Source: Anodontia alba (lineage: Eukaryota > Mollusca > Bivalvia > Lucinida > Lucinidae). Taken from it: a DNA stretch of 64,000 nt. The position numbers and the translations under genes were made by a program. The notes under the pieces were generated by a model that was not told the origin of the DNA, did no database searches, and worked only from the letters and a program-made list of their open reading frames with translations. The stretch lies in NCBI GenBank assembly GCA_964016985.1, contig OZ024836.1, positions 38,126,803-38,190,802 on the forward strand. The letters run 5' to 3'. Below, in pieces: positions 23,149 to 34,754 of this stretch. Positions within the stretch are counted from its first letter, which is position 1, and the number at the start of each line of letters is the position of its first letter.

Positions 23149-24711
23149 ATAGTTTTTTTTCTAAACACAAAAGTGTTGTTTTTTTCTTGCATTGTGAAAA
23201 AGTACAAATGAACTGAAATAGAAATATAAAATTGAAAATATTTATTTATTTATTCATTTATTTATTTTCTAAAGTAAATAAGAACACTGCACAATTATTC
23301 CATTTCCATTTCAGTAAAACAATACATTATGGAATATGTCAAAAAGTTCTTGGACAATTTAGAATTTGTATTTTATGCCAAAAAGCTTCTCATACTATCT
23401 TCCTAATCTTCTGTATTTGATCCAAAGAAACAAATAAAGGGGGCATTTGGTGATAAATAAGCGTATAGCATAAATATCTGTATTTCACCATGAAATATAT
23501 TGTGGGTTTCATTAGAACTGCCTGGGAGAGACAATTCTAATGAACAAAAACCAGGTATATTTTATTGAATAACTAGAAAAAAAAAACATCAAATTATCAC
23601 CAAATTACCCACATTTGTTTCTCTGTCTTCATCATAAACTTTGCTGATATAAAATCTAATTTCCCCTTATCAGACCCCTACCTGAAAGGATGGCCAAAGT
23701 CACCAAGAATTTCTTATCTTAATCTCCTCAGAGTCATTAGGGTGTTATGCAATCCAAAATGTGTCTTTAAGCATATTATTAATAATTTAAACTGTTTTTT
23801 TTTTTTTTTTTTTTTTTTTTGCAGATTCAAATAATAATAATAATAAAAAAAACTTAACATAGAGAGAATACATATCTATGATGCTTTAAAATGCTGTTTA
23901 AGACATTGTATAAGTTTCAACCCACCTGTATGGTTCAGGAAGAATTAAAATGAAAATGTCCGACTACTAGTCCAGTGTCGGGTACTAGTGTGCAATCGGT
24001 AAATTTCAGCGTTGCTTTATTGATTTTAAATGAAAAACTGGGTGAAAAAAAAACAACAACAAAAGACAGATACACTAGTCTGAAGGGCTGAAGCTGTTTT
24101 ACTAGTGCTATGACACTTTTAATTAATAATAAACTGAAGAATTTGTTCCATTCAGAAATTTTCAGTGGCAAAAAGTACATCAAAACGGACATTTGTGCGA
24201 GTCATAGAACCAGGTAGCTTAATTTTAGGGAACATGAACTATCAATACATTTGACTTTAACAGTTTACACATTATTTCCGCCCATCTGTTGTACAGAATG
24301 ATTCTGTTTCATCAAATCAACCGTGAACCAGTCGGCAGGCTTGGTGAATCTGAACGACACGTCATAACTACACACTAGCCAATAAAAGAAACTTGCTCTG
24401 CCCCGCCTTCTACTGCGTAGTTTTGTAAATCAAAAGCGGCGGCATATTGTCACAAATCTTTATGGTCAATGAGTTGTGTAATCAGTGACAGATGTCCTCA
24501 TACACTGTGAAAACACTTCCGTGAATACTCAAGTATAGTCTCTGAGTACATCAATAGGTAACTGTTTGTTTTACCCCATGTGGTTAATTGAAAACATGCA
24601 GCGTCAATCAGTTTGCCGATGATCGATTGTGAGAAAGTTCAATCGATTATCGGAATCGGGAGCTTCCAGCACGCCGCTAATCGATACCACCTGATCATCG
24701 GTACACCACTA
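22588..24711. mobile_element. hAT-like non-autonomous transposon with 8-bp TSD
   Basis: The ends are TAGTGGTG at 22588 and CACCACTA at 24704-24711, with further inverted ATCGAT/ATCATCGG words inside both ends. The flanks are identical 8-bp copies of TGTGGAAT at 22580-22587 and 24712-24719. Eight-base duplications with short TIRs are characteristic of hAT elements. The 2124-bp interior has long T runs (23104-23148, 23797-23820) and a degenerate GCCTC-type palindrome (about 23495-23565), but no transposase. Its right-hand TIR supplies the stop codon of the receptor gene that ends at 24709. Confidence 0.85.
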
Positions 24712-26187
24712 TGTGGAATTGGTGCTATGTTTGGACTGCTTGGAAACCGGAGCTGATGTACATGCATTTATAATTGCTAATTCCTTAGACTCTTGCTTGC
24801 CATTGTCTTTGATATGACAGATTTGATGACAGAACGTCACAGCCGTTCTTCTAAACTCATGTGACATTAGACAGTAAATAACAAAAATTACAAAATAGCT
24901 AACATACAGCACGATATCGAATCCAACAGATGCAGTCTTTAATGTCTCGTATGAATATATGGCGATGCCTGTAGACATGTCCAAAGCGTTAAAAGAAAGA
25001 AATACAGCATTTGAAAATTCTACACCAAAGACTATGATAGATATAATCAGGACAAAAATGGTAAGCTGGCGTTTGACCATTTGTCTTTTAGCTCGATGAA
25101 CGTGCTTTGAGAGAACGTTCTTTTTTATTAGAGTCTTTAACATCAAAGCCACAAAAATCACAATTAAAATACAAGGTAATAGTTGTGTTGTTAAAATTCT
25201 TATCCAAGCAAACACGCTTTCGTAACGCAATGGGTATTTAACCCAAGACCTGTACTTAGAGCTGCATGTGTGTATCGACACGTCCGGAACAGATGATAAT
25301 GTTATGTAAGTTTCTTCAAATTGTGTGTCAATGAATCTACAAGCATGTAGACAGGCGGAGAAAACGTTCGTAACTGTAACATAGATAATGGATGATTTTA
25401 CGTCAATGTATTTTGCCGCATCGAAAGGGACAGATACGCATAGATATCTTTGAATCGCTAGTATCACCGTAAGCCAAGTAGAAACGGCATGTGGAATAGC
25501 CGACAGCCTTTCTAAAACAAGCATGGTGCTGCAAGACCTCGGTGGCAGAAACATATAATTACGCCGTCTTTCTGTGTAAAGATAAATCAGTTCTGCCAGT
25601 GCAAATATCATCGTCAATGCATCAGCAATTGCGATGGCTGCCAGAAGAACACAAGAGGCTTTAGTCATTGATGAACTTTTCTGGCCTCTTTTGAGCAGTA
25701 TTCCAACTAAAACAATTGTGCTTAACAGACATATTCCCAGAATAACTGGCGCAATGAACTCATACGCGGGTAGAGCAAATGATTTGTTTCCGTACACACT
25801 AGTATTTGATCGCATTTTCTCACTTGTATGTGTTGACACTTCCACGTCAGGTTCCACATACTCAAGTGGATTTAGCATGATCTGTCCCTGGTTTAAAATA
25901 TTCGGTGGATGAGATGTAATTGCAGCCATTAACTCTAATCCAACCGGTGTTTGTGTCCTTGAAATAAGTTTTGATGTAGTGCCAGTTCCTTTCGAATGAA
26001 ATCTAACGTTTCTTATTGTTTGTACTGATACTTTAGTCTCTCTTATAGATTGTGGTGTTTTCATAGTTGTGACAATTTCATTTACGCTGGTCCTGTTGTT
26101 CTTTTGTGATGTTTCCGTTGAATTCGACACAGCTACTGCGGTGCAAAACACACATAGCAAATGGCCCAGGTTCGTATTTAGCTTCAT
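24709..26187 (-). CDS. Orphan rhodopsin-like GPCR, DMSR/sex-peptide-receptor-like
   Basis: A single intact frame of 492 codons encodes a plasma-membrane seven-helix receptor, probably for a neuropeptide. Residues 1-20 form a signal-like hydrophobic segment. The N-terminus of about 140 residues is Ser/Thr-rich with sequons near residues 22, 31, 128 and 134. Helices fall near residues 141-165, 178-204, 219-252, 264-282, 328-352, 373-398 and 417-443. C219 and C308 are positioned for the usual ECL1/TM3-ECL2 disulfide. At the end of TM3 the DRY motif is QRY (residues 246-248, in LAIQRYLCV). TM7 lacks NPxxY and ends in VIYCLMSHEFRR. The W-L-T-V-x-L-A-x-QRY pattern and the IYC-x-MS-x-x-FR tail recall myosuppressin/sex-peptide receptor relatives; the ligand is unknown. 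The stop codon TAG is the first three bases of the hAT-like element. Without the insertion, the frame would run two codons further before stopping. Confidence 0.88.
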   Translation of the reverse strand: MKLNTNLGHLLCVFCTAVAVSNSTETSQKNNRTSVNEIVTTMKTPQSIRETKVSVQTIRNVRFHSKGTGTTSKLISRTQTPVGLELMAAITSHPPNILNQGQIMLNPLEYVEPDVEVSTHTSEKMRSNTSVYGNKSFALPAYEFIAPVILGICLLSTIVLVGILLKRGQKSSSMTKASCVLLAAIAIADALTMIFALAELIYLYTERRRNYMFLPPRSCSTMLVLERLSAIPHAVSTWLTVILAIQRYLCVSVPFDAAKYIDVKSSIIYVTVTNVFSACLHACRFIDTQFEETYITLSSVPDVSIHTCSSKYRSWVKYPLRYESVFAWIRILTTQLLPCILIVIFVALMLKTLIKKNVLSKHVHRAKRQMVKRQLTIFVLIISIIVFGVEFSNAVFLSFNALDMSTGIAIYSYETLKTASVGFDIVLYVSYFVIFVIYCLMSHEFRRTAVTFCHQICHIKDNGKQESKELAIINACTSAPVSKQSKHSTNST

Positions 26188-26930
26188 TTCAAATTATCAT
26201 TTGTTCAGCGGTCTCACATATTTTCGTAAATAATTCAAAAATGGATAAATACTAAATGTTGTTAATTACAAGATTGTTTTTGTTAATTTGTTTTCTGCAT
26301 GTGTAGTTAGTTAATCCTCAAACAATATGGAATGATGCCATGCATTATCTTATAAATGCAAGCAAACACAAACCGTGATCCTTTTTAATAACGTACTCCT
26401 TATTAATTCCTGTGTACAACGTATAAAAGTAATTTCCATGCATACAACTAGGAAGAGAAGTGCATATAATATGGGCCGCTTCTTGCGAAAAGCGCAAAAG
26501 GTACCCATTCACATCATCCTGCGCATGCTCAACGTCTCATCAGGTGTTTTCTCCCCATTGATACATTCTGTAATATCCAATGATTCTATCAGCGGATAGT
26601 GAAGGCCCTGATCAGACTGCGCAGATGCGCATGCTGATCTTGACCATCGTTGTTCGCATATCCCCGAAGACACGTTTTCGCATGGCACGGCCCATCTATT
26701 AATCGGAATGGATACACCCACAAAAGAAATAATTATGATATTAAATACTTTTCCTCCGTTCTCATTGGGAACTACTATAAACAAACAGAATTTGCTCCTT
26801 CTGGAAGCACATTATTTCCTTTTAAGAATAATCCCCATTTAAAAGGTTTCGAATACTAGAAAAGCAATTTTCTGATTGTCAAGAATTGTCTCCTTTTTGA
26901 AAGATTTCGACAACATCTTTTAGGTATATA
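26188..26930. other. Upstream region of the receptor; nothing firm
   Basis: AT-rich sequence upstream of the minus-strand receptor start. A family J-type foldback lies at about 26595-26665 (GATCAGACTGCGCAG / GCGCATGCTGATC). No TATA box or initiator could be assigned with confidence. Confidence 0.4.
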
Positions 26931-26938
26931 AATTCACT

Positions 26939-27131
26939 TTAAGAGAACTTGGTATACTTGGTAGCGTTTCCGCTATTTTTACAAGGGAGAAACTTCCTGT
27001 CTTCTTTACTGCACACCAAGCCCTTTCTGCAAAAGGGATCTATTCTATAAGAAAATAGTGTCTCTCCTTATAGAGTAGACCCCTTTTCAGAAAGGGGACA
27101 AAACAAATTTGACGTGGTTGTCTACTTTGAA
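26939..27131. mobile_element. MITE family K copy
   Basis: Begins TTTAAGAGAACTTGGTATAC. It contains an inverted CTATTCTATAAG / CTTATAGAGTAG hairpin and CCTTTTCAGAAAGGGGAC, with the order of words seen in 34242-34438. Confidence 0.55.
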
Positions 27132-27678
27132 CGTGAATCCAATCCCCTGAAGAAATAACGGAATAACAATTTAATTATGGACATAGAAGTGTAACCGATC
27201 ACTGATGCCACACTTCTGACTTATTCATAATATCAAATACACACTTCAAAAGCTGAACCACTCTCTAACTGTGAGGATAGCATATTAATAATATTAAAAT
27301 TGTCTAACGTTTAAAAACCACCGTTTTAGTAGTCTCTAGTGCACACCTACGTCCAATCAGAGAAGCACCCTTAATGGTTTCTAACAAACCTTTGATCTTA
27401 TCTATTAAAATATTCCTATTCAAATTGATTGAACTGCGTTACACAAATTGGAGAGACACTACTGCATACGTATGCATACAAAGAAACTTCAGTTTCACCA
27501 GTGCATTCGAGCAGTCTGATCAGATATTTCATCATATCTATGAGGATATTGTTCAGTGTATTAGCTTCTTTCAGGCGCACGCCGAAAGCGCTGACCAGGA
27601 TGCGCAAACGCACAGATTGCCATTTGTACTCTAAATGTCCCATACGTTTACATCTTTCCATACTTGTACTACAAACTA

Positions 27679-28018
27679 CAGCAGAACTTCAATGGCTCGA
27701 ACCCCTATGGCTCGTTTACCATGGAGGAGTCCGCAGGGACTTCCTCCAAATACGATATACGGATAATTTAGGGATATTTTCTTCTTTTATCTTTCAAATG
27801 TATGCTGTGTGCACTCATTAGAATCGCCTCGATGAGGCGATTCTAATGAGTACACACAACATACGTTTATAATATAGAACACCGAAAAGGTATCCCACAA
27901 TTATCTCCGATATGCCTCCTGGTATGGCACTAATAGTAACCCTCCGTGGCCCGAGCTACCGCTGTCTCGAACAAATTTTCATGGTCCCAAAGGGGTTCGA
28001 GCCATCGAAGTTCGACTG
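27679..28018 (+). mobile_element. Tigger/pogo-like MITE family B, copy 1
   Basis: Starts CAGCAGAACTTCAATGGCTC and ends GAGCCATCGAAGTTCGACTG, flanked by TA. The central palindrome is GAATCGCCTCGATGAGGCGATTC with TTAGAA/TTCTAA shoulders (about 27805-27862). It is non-coding. A (TA)n tract follows at once. Confidence 0.8.
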
Positions 28019-28032
28019 TATGTTACTCCATG

Positions 28033-28036
<4 letters not shown>

Positions 28037-28089
<53 letters not shown>
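28037..28089. repeat. (TA)n microsatellite
   Basis: About 26 TA dinucleotides between the end of a family B MITE and a truncated SINE. Confidence 0.95.
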
Positions 28090-28092
<3 letters not shown>

Positions 28093-28109
28093 TGAGCATA
28101 TAGGCCTAT

Positions 28110-28288
28110 TCGGTTTCATCAGAAGTTGACAACTGTCCTTCTTGAAGAAGCGGAAGGGGAAGAATGACCTTAGAAATATTTCATGATCAATCTCCACGAA
28201 ATAATCTTTCCGGAGCCGGCGGGGATCGAAGCCGCGACCTCCTGATCACCAGTCGAACGCGCCTCCGACTGAGCCACCGATACCGGCC
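28110..28288 (-). mobile_element. tRNA-derived SINE family 1, copy b (truncated)
   Basis: The minus-strand head reads CCGGTATCGGTGGCTCAGTC, and the B-box region is GGCTTCGATCCCCGCC. The body ends early near GACAACTGTCCTTCTTGAAG, so the tail seen in copies c and d is missing. Confidence 0.75.
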
Positions 28289-28489
28289 AACATGGCTCAA
28301 ATAAAAAAAAGATCCGGTTTTCGTATGCAAACAGTAAACACTGGTAAATAACCTGATCAGAGTGCACGGAAAAGACTTCGCAGATGCGCAGACTATTAAG
28401 CGCTTTCGTTGCCATAGGACAATTTTCATATGACACGACCCATTTAAATACATAGTTCCAGATAAGAGAGGATATCCACATCTTACTTT

Positions 28490-28604
28490 TCTTATTTCTC
28501 AATAAAAGCATATGTTTGAGTACTCATTAGAAGCGCCTCATCGAGGCGCTTCTAATGAATACCTACAACATATGTTTTCAATGAGAAATAAGAAAATTAT
28601 CTGT
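28490..28604. repeat. Stand-alone GCCTC/GAGGC palindrome
   Basis: Arms of about 50 bases meet at GCGCCTCATCGAGGCGC. They contain GTACTCATTAGAA and its complement, then CATATGTTT / AACATATG and TTATTTCTCA / TGAGAAATAA. It resembles the core of families A and B but lacks the outer ends of either. Confidence 0.7.
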
Positions 28605-29201
28605 ACTTTTTTGTTGAAAAAAAAAAGAGCCTTATCTGGAGCTACAAATGTATGAAAATATTAGCTGTATGTCAAATGACTCCTCCGTCAAGTCAATTGA
28701 CCATTTAACTAACAACCGCAACTGACCATTCAAAATAGCTAATAAGGTAATTAATTGTCAATGTTTTAAGTTAGACAAACAAATGAACATGTGCTTTTTA
28801 CAGGTAAGCACAGGTTAATACAAAGTTTGTCTGAGGAAATTCACGTGGACGTGGTTATAACTGCCTGACGGAGGAGTCAGTTGTGATAAGCAAAGTCCTT
28901 AATCAGAGAGTGCAGATGCGCATTGGCATATTTCACAGTATACAGCAATTCAGCGAACGATTCTGCGAGTAAAAACAGCCGTTGTTGGCATACGCATGTG
29001 TACTTTTTCATGATACGAATCATAAATGGGAAAAGAAAAGGTAAACGAAAAGCACAGACCCAGATTAGCATGTCCAGCCGCACTGTTTCAACCGCCTTCA
29101 CTGTTAGGTGGCGCATTTTACACTACTCAAAGCTGTTCTATAACTAGTATATGAGACATTGTGACGTTGAAAAATTGTTGTGAGTTGAGAGGTCATACGT
29201 G

Positions 29202-29516
29202 GATTTGGGCTTACGTCGCTTTCAACGATCTTTCAGTCATATCGCGTCGGTGTCTGGATGTGGCAGGGAGCTCAATGCTCACTTTTAGAGTGCTGCTGCA
29301 CTGAATAATCATACTTCAGACAATTTGACATGATATTCCACCCAGTCACATTATACTGACACTGAGCTGACCAGTTCTAGCTCTACTTTCTAAATGCAGA
29401 GCGCCAAGCGAAAGAGCAGCTAGTACTATTTTAAAAGTCTTTGGTATGACCCGGGATCGAATCCGCAACCTTCCGGTCACAAAGCGGACGCTCTACCACT
29501 GAGCCACTGTGCCGGT
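29202..29516 (-). mobile_element. tRNA-derived SINE family 2, full copy
   Basis: On the minus strand it begins ACCGGCACAGTGGCTCAGTG with an A box (TGGCTCAGTGG) and a clear B box (GGATTCGATCC). A 220-bp body unrelated to SINE family 1 follows (TAGAGCTAGAACTGGTCAGC, CATGTCAAATTGTCTGA). A truncated relative is at 40505-40710. Confidence 0.8.
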
Positions 29517-29767
29517 GTACTCAGGTTTTAGAGTCCACATGTGGACGACAACGGACAGGTACGCATACTATTTTAAAATAAACAAGCTACACGTTACTAC
29601 TCGTACTTAAATCAGAGAACAAATTAGACAAGTTTACTTACCACCACTTTGATTAAATCCATTTGTATTTATGGCATAAAACTAAAGAAATCGCCCACGA
29701 ATCTATTTGTAACACTGATGCACGGTAAATACTTTGCCGATGTTCACTGATCCGGTAAACTCTTGCG

Positions 29768-29990
29768 GTATTTTGACAAATGTGTATATACGCGTAGTGT
29801 AAGACGTACTATAGATTTCCGAAAGGTGCAAAGTGTAATCGTACAGTTGGCTAAAAGTGTATATACACTTATTGAAGGACGTACGATAGATTTCTGAAAT
29901 ATTCAAAGATTAAACTTGCACAGCATTTGGCTAAATGGTATTTACTCGTATTGTAAGACGTTCTATAGATTTCTGAAACAAATTTTAGCT
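29768..29990. repeat. Tandem repeat of about 77 bp, three units
   Basis: The word GTAAGACGT-x-CTATAGATTTC-x-GAAA recurs at about 29800, 29876 and 29957. The flanking GTGTATATAC and TTGGCTAAA words are in the same order. It is non-coding. Confidence 0.65.
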
Positions 29991-30291
29991 TTTTACAAAA
30001 CCAGAGATGACAAATCAAAGTTTACGTAAAAGGTAGAGAGGGAAAATTATAAATTATTCATTACCATTTTGAGTTTAGAAAATATGATGAAACGGAGCAC
30101 ACACAAATGCGTTAAATAGCTTTTTTCTTTCTTGTGGTAGTCGATTTACGAAATAATACAAAAATGCTGTCCATATTATCACACTTTTTCCTCTCCTTTA
30201 TTGCTGAATTTAATATATGTATAAGACAATACTGATATGATGCACATAAAAGAATTTCATAGGCTTAATGATACGTAGAAAATGTTAAATA

Positions 30292-30632
30292 CAGTAGAAC
30301 CTCGATAGCTCGAACACCGATGGCTCGTTTACCATTTTGAGACCCTACGAAGTTCTTCCGATAGCTCAAGAAAACAAATATTTAGAGAAATTTTCTTATT
30401 TTATCGTGAAATTGTATGTTGTGTGTACTCATTAGAATCGCCTCATCGAGGCGATTCTAATGAGTACACTCAACATACAATTATTGTGTAGAAAATCGAA
30501 AAAAAAATCCCTAAATTGTCGCCATTTGCTTCCTGACTTGGCACCATAATTAACCCTCAGTGGCTCGAACCACCCATGTCTCGAACACATTTTCATGGTC
30601 CCAAAGAGGTTCGAGCCATCGAGGTTTGACTG
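30292..30632 (+). mobile_element. Tigger/pogo-like MITE family B, copy 2
   Basis: The cleanest copy. It starts CAGTAGAACCTCGATAGCTC and ends GAGCCATCGAGGTTTGACTG with TA on both sides. The central palindrome is GAATCGCCTCATCGAGGCGATTC (about 30434-30462). The right half holds CCCATGTCTCGAACAC. Confidence 0.85.
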
Positions 30633-30799
30633 TAGTAGTATGAATATTTATAAAGCTTGCAGAATATGAGAAATAAAAGTTAGGAAAAAATTCTTTTAGA
30701 GTAGAATACTTTTCAGAAGGCAGGCAAAACAATTTTGACAGTTGTCATCCTTGAAAAGGTGTCGTTTTCCCTTGAATGCTGAATCTGTGCCATTATGAA

Positions 30800-31530
30800 A
30801 TAGTCATGTCAAATGACAAAGCTGATAGATAATACTGTGCGAATTATAGAAGTGTTGTTATCTGTGTTATTATCAGAAATACTGAAATGCATAAATTCAG
30901 GATGGAAATGCAGAATCGTAACACAGATTATTCTGGTTTATACGGATTACTTTGCCATTACCACTCTTGATTTCTCTCCAAGATAACGTGGCAACTGAAC
31001 TGATATTAATAACTAAGACTTTTTATGTATAATAAGCAAAATCCATTTTTGATCCTTGTGGTGTTCAAGCTGTTTCTTCACAAAAACAACACGAATCGAA
31101 GTTCATGTAAATATATTCATTACCTTCAGTGCACGATTTTATTTAGCAGTTTGCTATAAAAGACATATACTTATACATTTACAATGTATTTTCTGAAGAG
31201 CTTATATCACAGAGGAGGCTAACGTTTGGTTTATACCTCCTTTTTCAGCAGCGTACATAAACATAAACATACACGCACATTCAGGTATAGAATGTATGGA
31301 GTTATAGTTCTGTAGATATGATAAGCTCAGATCCCCACCGCCCCCACCCCAGCCCCAACCCCCACCCCCTCCCCTACACACACAAGCTACCGATGAACTT
31401 TGGTACATGTACTATCATAAAATTGTGAAACTGAGCTTTGATTGTAATGCATTTAGTTTCAATTGATATACTTGTCTGGCTGATACACGTAGTGGCAGAT
31501 GCATCTATTATAAATTCGCCTATAGCTATC
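30800..31530. other. Intergenic, no supported feature
   Basis: AT-rich sequence with one C/A-rich low-complexity patch at 31335-31385. The minus-strand Gly-rich frame across that patch is an artefact. Confidence 0.5.
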
Positions 31531-31532
31531 GT

Positions 31533-32365
31533 GTGTTAAACATGGACCTGACTTGCAAAATACTAGGAAACACTGCAACAAATTCACACAATAAACATGC
31601 TAACGGAGTATCTGAATTAGTAAACAAAACTTCGCACAAGTTTTCTCAGTGGACTGTTTCTTTTACTCCATCTCAGCGCCATATTAGCTTGGAGACTTCC
31701 CGTACTTTCTTTGAAATTTTCAAAAAGCCAAGGGTACGAGCACCCTCGGTAGTTTTACAAGGACTCGTAGATAGAGTGCCATCGTCGCCCTTCATAGTTG
31801 GCAGATTTGACGTCCCTAATAAATCAAGAGTTGTAGAAAAAGAAACATTTCTTACAATAGACGACGCACCTATTATTGAAAAAGAGTTAACAGAAGACAC
31901 TCACCAGAAAGGCAACTCTGATTAAATAAATAAAACAACCTTTTCTTGAACGAATGTTTCTACCAGATCACCCCAGCTTCGTATTTCTTTGCAACGCCCG
32001 TGTCTTCCATATCGTTATCACAAACACAAACACAACAACACACTCAAATGCTTTCGAAGGACATCTAGATACAGTTCCGCCGTTGACCGTACATTTTGAC
32101 AAAACCGACACTCGTCGAAAAGGAGACTAATAATTCGTAAAACGAATCGCATATTGTTAAAGCTGTATTAACAGAAAAAAGGCTCATGAAGAGGACCAAT
32201 CAGACAAATACCTATATTTGACAATTTATGGAAACAAACCATTTGCAGATCCAGCGAATAAACACATTGTCCACATCATGCTAGGATTATGTCTTGTAGT
32301 GGCTCTTGCTTTTATATTCGTTTTGGGAAAAAGGTTTTATAAAATTTTCAATATAATTGAATAGA
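31533..32365 (+). pseudogene. Decayed copy of GPCR N-terminus with TM1
   Basis: An open frame (31533-31925, 130 codons, Ser/Thr-rich) contains RAPSVVLQGLVDR. About 290 bp downstream a more decayed copy of its second half recurs (31740-31920 versus about 32045-32200). A frame then reads YGNKPFADPA, a hydrophobic stretch of about 20 residues and KR, and stops at 32365. That last block aligns with residues 132-167 of the receptor at 24709-26187 (16 of 36 identical by eye, including YGNK, F-A, LG-x-CL and the final KR). Stops and frame changes separate the two parts, and no TM2-TM7 follows. I read it as a truncated, decayed paralogue. A short spliced single-helix protein is the less likely alternative. 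Confidence 0.5.
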
Positions 32366-32369
32366 TGTG

Positions 32370-32925
32370 TTTTCGTAATGCAAAGTCATTCGAAATATCA
32401 CTGTTCGAAATACACTAATTTAACTCGTCAGGGTTCTCAACAACAGCAAATGTTGTGACAGTGGCATTTCTTTTCTTAGAACGTTTTTCAATTGTAAATA
32501 ACTGCTTTGTAAGGCTAGGATAATATTTAAGGTTCTGCAATATTAAGCGTGTAGAACAAAATACAGACTTTGGTATATATTTTTCGAGTTATTCGATTAG
32601 TACTTTGATTAGATAATCAACATTTAAATAAGTGACCAAATTCTTTCATTTTTTCCATTTGTTCTGTATTTCTAAAAGGTCCCTGCATCGGAATAAATTT
32701 GTGGCCGCTTAGTTGCCGTTAAGTGCTTGTGTGAAGGCCGTAAAACGCCACCTAGCATTTCGATATAGTGCTGATATCGTTAAATTTTATGATTCTTTGG
32801 AATTATTAAGCTCATACATTATATCTGAAAAATAATAATAATAATAATAATAATTTCGATCAAAACTGCTAGGGTGTGGGGGCGTGAGAAATGTCACATT
32901 TTTTCAGTTTTCCTCAAGGACAGAC

Positions 32926-32962
<37 letters not shown>

Positions 32963-33370
32963 AAAAATAATAAAAAGCCGAATCAGGGAATGTTTGTTCT
33001 TTATTCGCCAATATGCGTTACTGTATCCAGATATTCGGTCAGCGGCAGCAACGCCCTGATTAGATAACGCAAGGGCACAGATGACAAAACTATTTTTGGC
33101 TAAAGGCGGGTCCGTTTATATGCAAAAACGGCGAAAAATGTATCCGATATCTGACGTATTACTATTGTGAAATTGTTTTTATAAATAACCGAGTCAAAAC
33201 CAAACGCACATGCACATACGAACAGCGCAATTCCTGACCAGACTGTACATAGGAGCACCGTTTCTGGTCAATGCACGGTTCGCAAATTAAGACAATATTT
33301 AGTTGGTGTAGATGTTATAACGCTAACAACCCATGCCAATTCCAGAACGTTTATTGGAATCCAATCATAC
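32370..33370. other. Intergenic; microsatellite and poly-A
   Basis: Contains an (ATA)n stretch (about 32826-32853), an interrupted A run (about 32926-32960) and otherwise unique sequence. No gene is supported. Confidence 0.5.
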
Positions 33371-33416
33371 CGTATTTTCCTACTGTTAGTATTCGGATAA
33401 ACAGACCTGAACAAAT

Positions 33417-33476
33417 CTTGTAGACCCAGATCAGACGTCTAATCATGCGTCGTCTGATCATGAGCTATACGGTTTG
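33417..33476. repeat. P1 palindrome copy
   Basis: TGTAGACCCAGATCAGACG pairs with CGTCTGATCATGAGCTATAC. The flanks TAGTATTCGG and GCAAGAAGTAAAA resemble the flanks of the first copy at 44-110. Confidence 0.6.
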
Positions 33477-33519
33477 CCACTCATCCATCAGTTTTGAGAC
33501 ATATCAGCAAGAAGTAAAA

Positions 33520-33692
33520 TGAGCCCGGATATAACCTGCCTTTGCAAACAGTGTAGAGCCAACTGATCTGGATTTGCAATGTTTGCCATTAAGTTTGTGA
33601 ATTTATAGCAACAATTCGGATCAAGTAATCTAATTGGCCGAAAATTAGAAGAAGGCGTGGCATCTTAATTTATTCAGCAGGACAAGGGTTAA
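33520..33692. mobile_element. Short MITE (family L), copy 2
   Basis: Shares GGATCAAGTAATCT, GTGGCATCTTAATT and the CAAGGGTTAA end with 8597-8796. The left boundary is approximate. Confidence 0.5.
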
Positions 33693-33744
33693 TAGAAGTG
33701 CGGTAATGAATTATCGCTCAGCCTGCTGGGTAAAAAATTTCAGT

Positions 33745-33890
33745 AGACAACACATTTAAATATTTTTTCTTATTTTTTCCAGAAAACAGGCTTTGAAATT
33801 TCTAGACACAATTTGCATGAACTATCAAAGCCTATTTTCTGGAAAAAGTAAGAAAACTATTATTTTGTCTGGTGAATTTGCTAAGAAAGT
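33745..33890. repeat. Small foldback
   Basis: Inverted arms CCAGAAAACAGGCTTTG / CAAAGCCTATTTTCTGG, with further pairing outwards. Similar shorter foldbacks lie at about 10195-10310 and 18630-18715. Confidence 0.5.
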
Positions 33891-34241
33891 GGTAAATAAA
33901 TGACATCGACATGCCTCTGTTTACTTTCAAAGGCCATCAGAACTCGAGCATCAAAAACACATTTTTGTCAAACTAGAATACTTTTGCGCTTTATATGTGG
34001 CTGTTATTTGCGCCCGATTGGGTCTCACAGTCTCTCAATATGCGTGTATCCACATACAGTCACCTATGTTCGTTCTTTACCTAAAATGTGTGTGTAAGTA
34101 AAACAAAAATAATGAGCCAGACAGGTTTTACTACGATGTGGTTTTACATTTTTTACTTGTACAACAGGACACGAAAAGTATGTAATTGATTAAGCATACC
34201 ATCTGCCAGCCTTAAAAAAAAACGTTATTAATTAAGGGGAA

Positions 34242-34438
34242 TGTATACACTTGGTATATTTTCCGCAATTTGACACAAATAAGATAACTTGTGTAACATC
34301 CTGTTTGCAGTCCGGCACAATGATTCCCTTATAAAAAAGGGGTCAAATTATTTCCTTTCAGAGTAGACCCTTTTTCAGAAGGGATGCAAACAATTTTGAC
34401 AGAGTTTCCTTTCCTGAGGGTGTATACCGTTCCCTTAA
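34242..34438. mobile_element. MITE family K, best-preserved ends
   Basis: Inverted ends TTAAGGGGAATGTATACAC and GTGTATACCGTTCCCTTAA, about 197 bp. The middle has TTTCAGAGTAGACCCTTTTT and GCAAACAATTTTGACAG, the words by which the other family K copies are recognised. Confidence 0.7.
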
Positions 34439-34754
34439 ATGTGACGTACATGTTACAATGTTTATGGTAACCACGAAGGGAGCGACATCAATCTCGTACA
34501 TCATACAAAGAACGACTAATCGCAAACTTAATTGTTAAAGAAATAACAGGATATTGTTCAGAGTTCAAAATAAAACGGAACAGTCGGTGAATCTGTTTAG
34601 GAGAACGCAATAAACTGGTGCCGAACGGAATGAGAAAATATAAAAAGTGATTTTGTTTCTTAATCATACACAGTAATTTCACTCATTTGTTTAATATTAC
34701 ATTCAGACAGTCCTTAAGAATAATGATCTGGAGAGCAATATAAATAGTGAAACA

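Noticed and set aside
29440..29516. Possible functional tRNA gene on the minus strand
   Set aside because: It has A and B boxes but is fused to a 220-bp body repeated at 40505-40710, so it is the head of a SINE.
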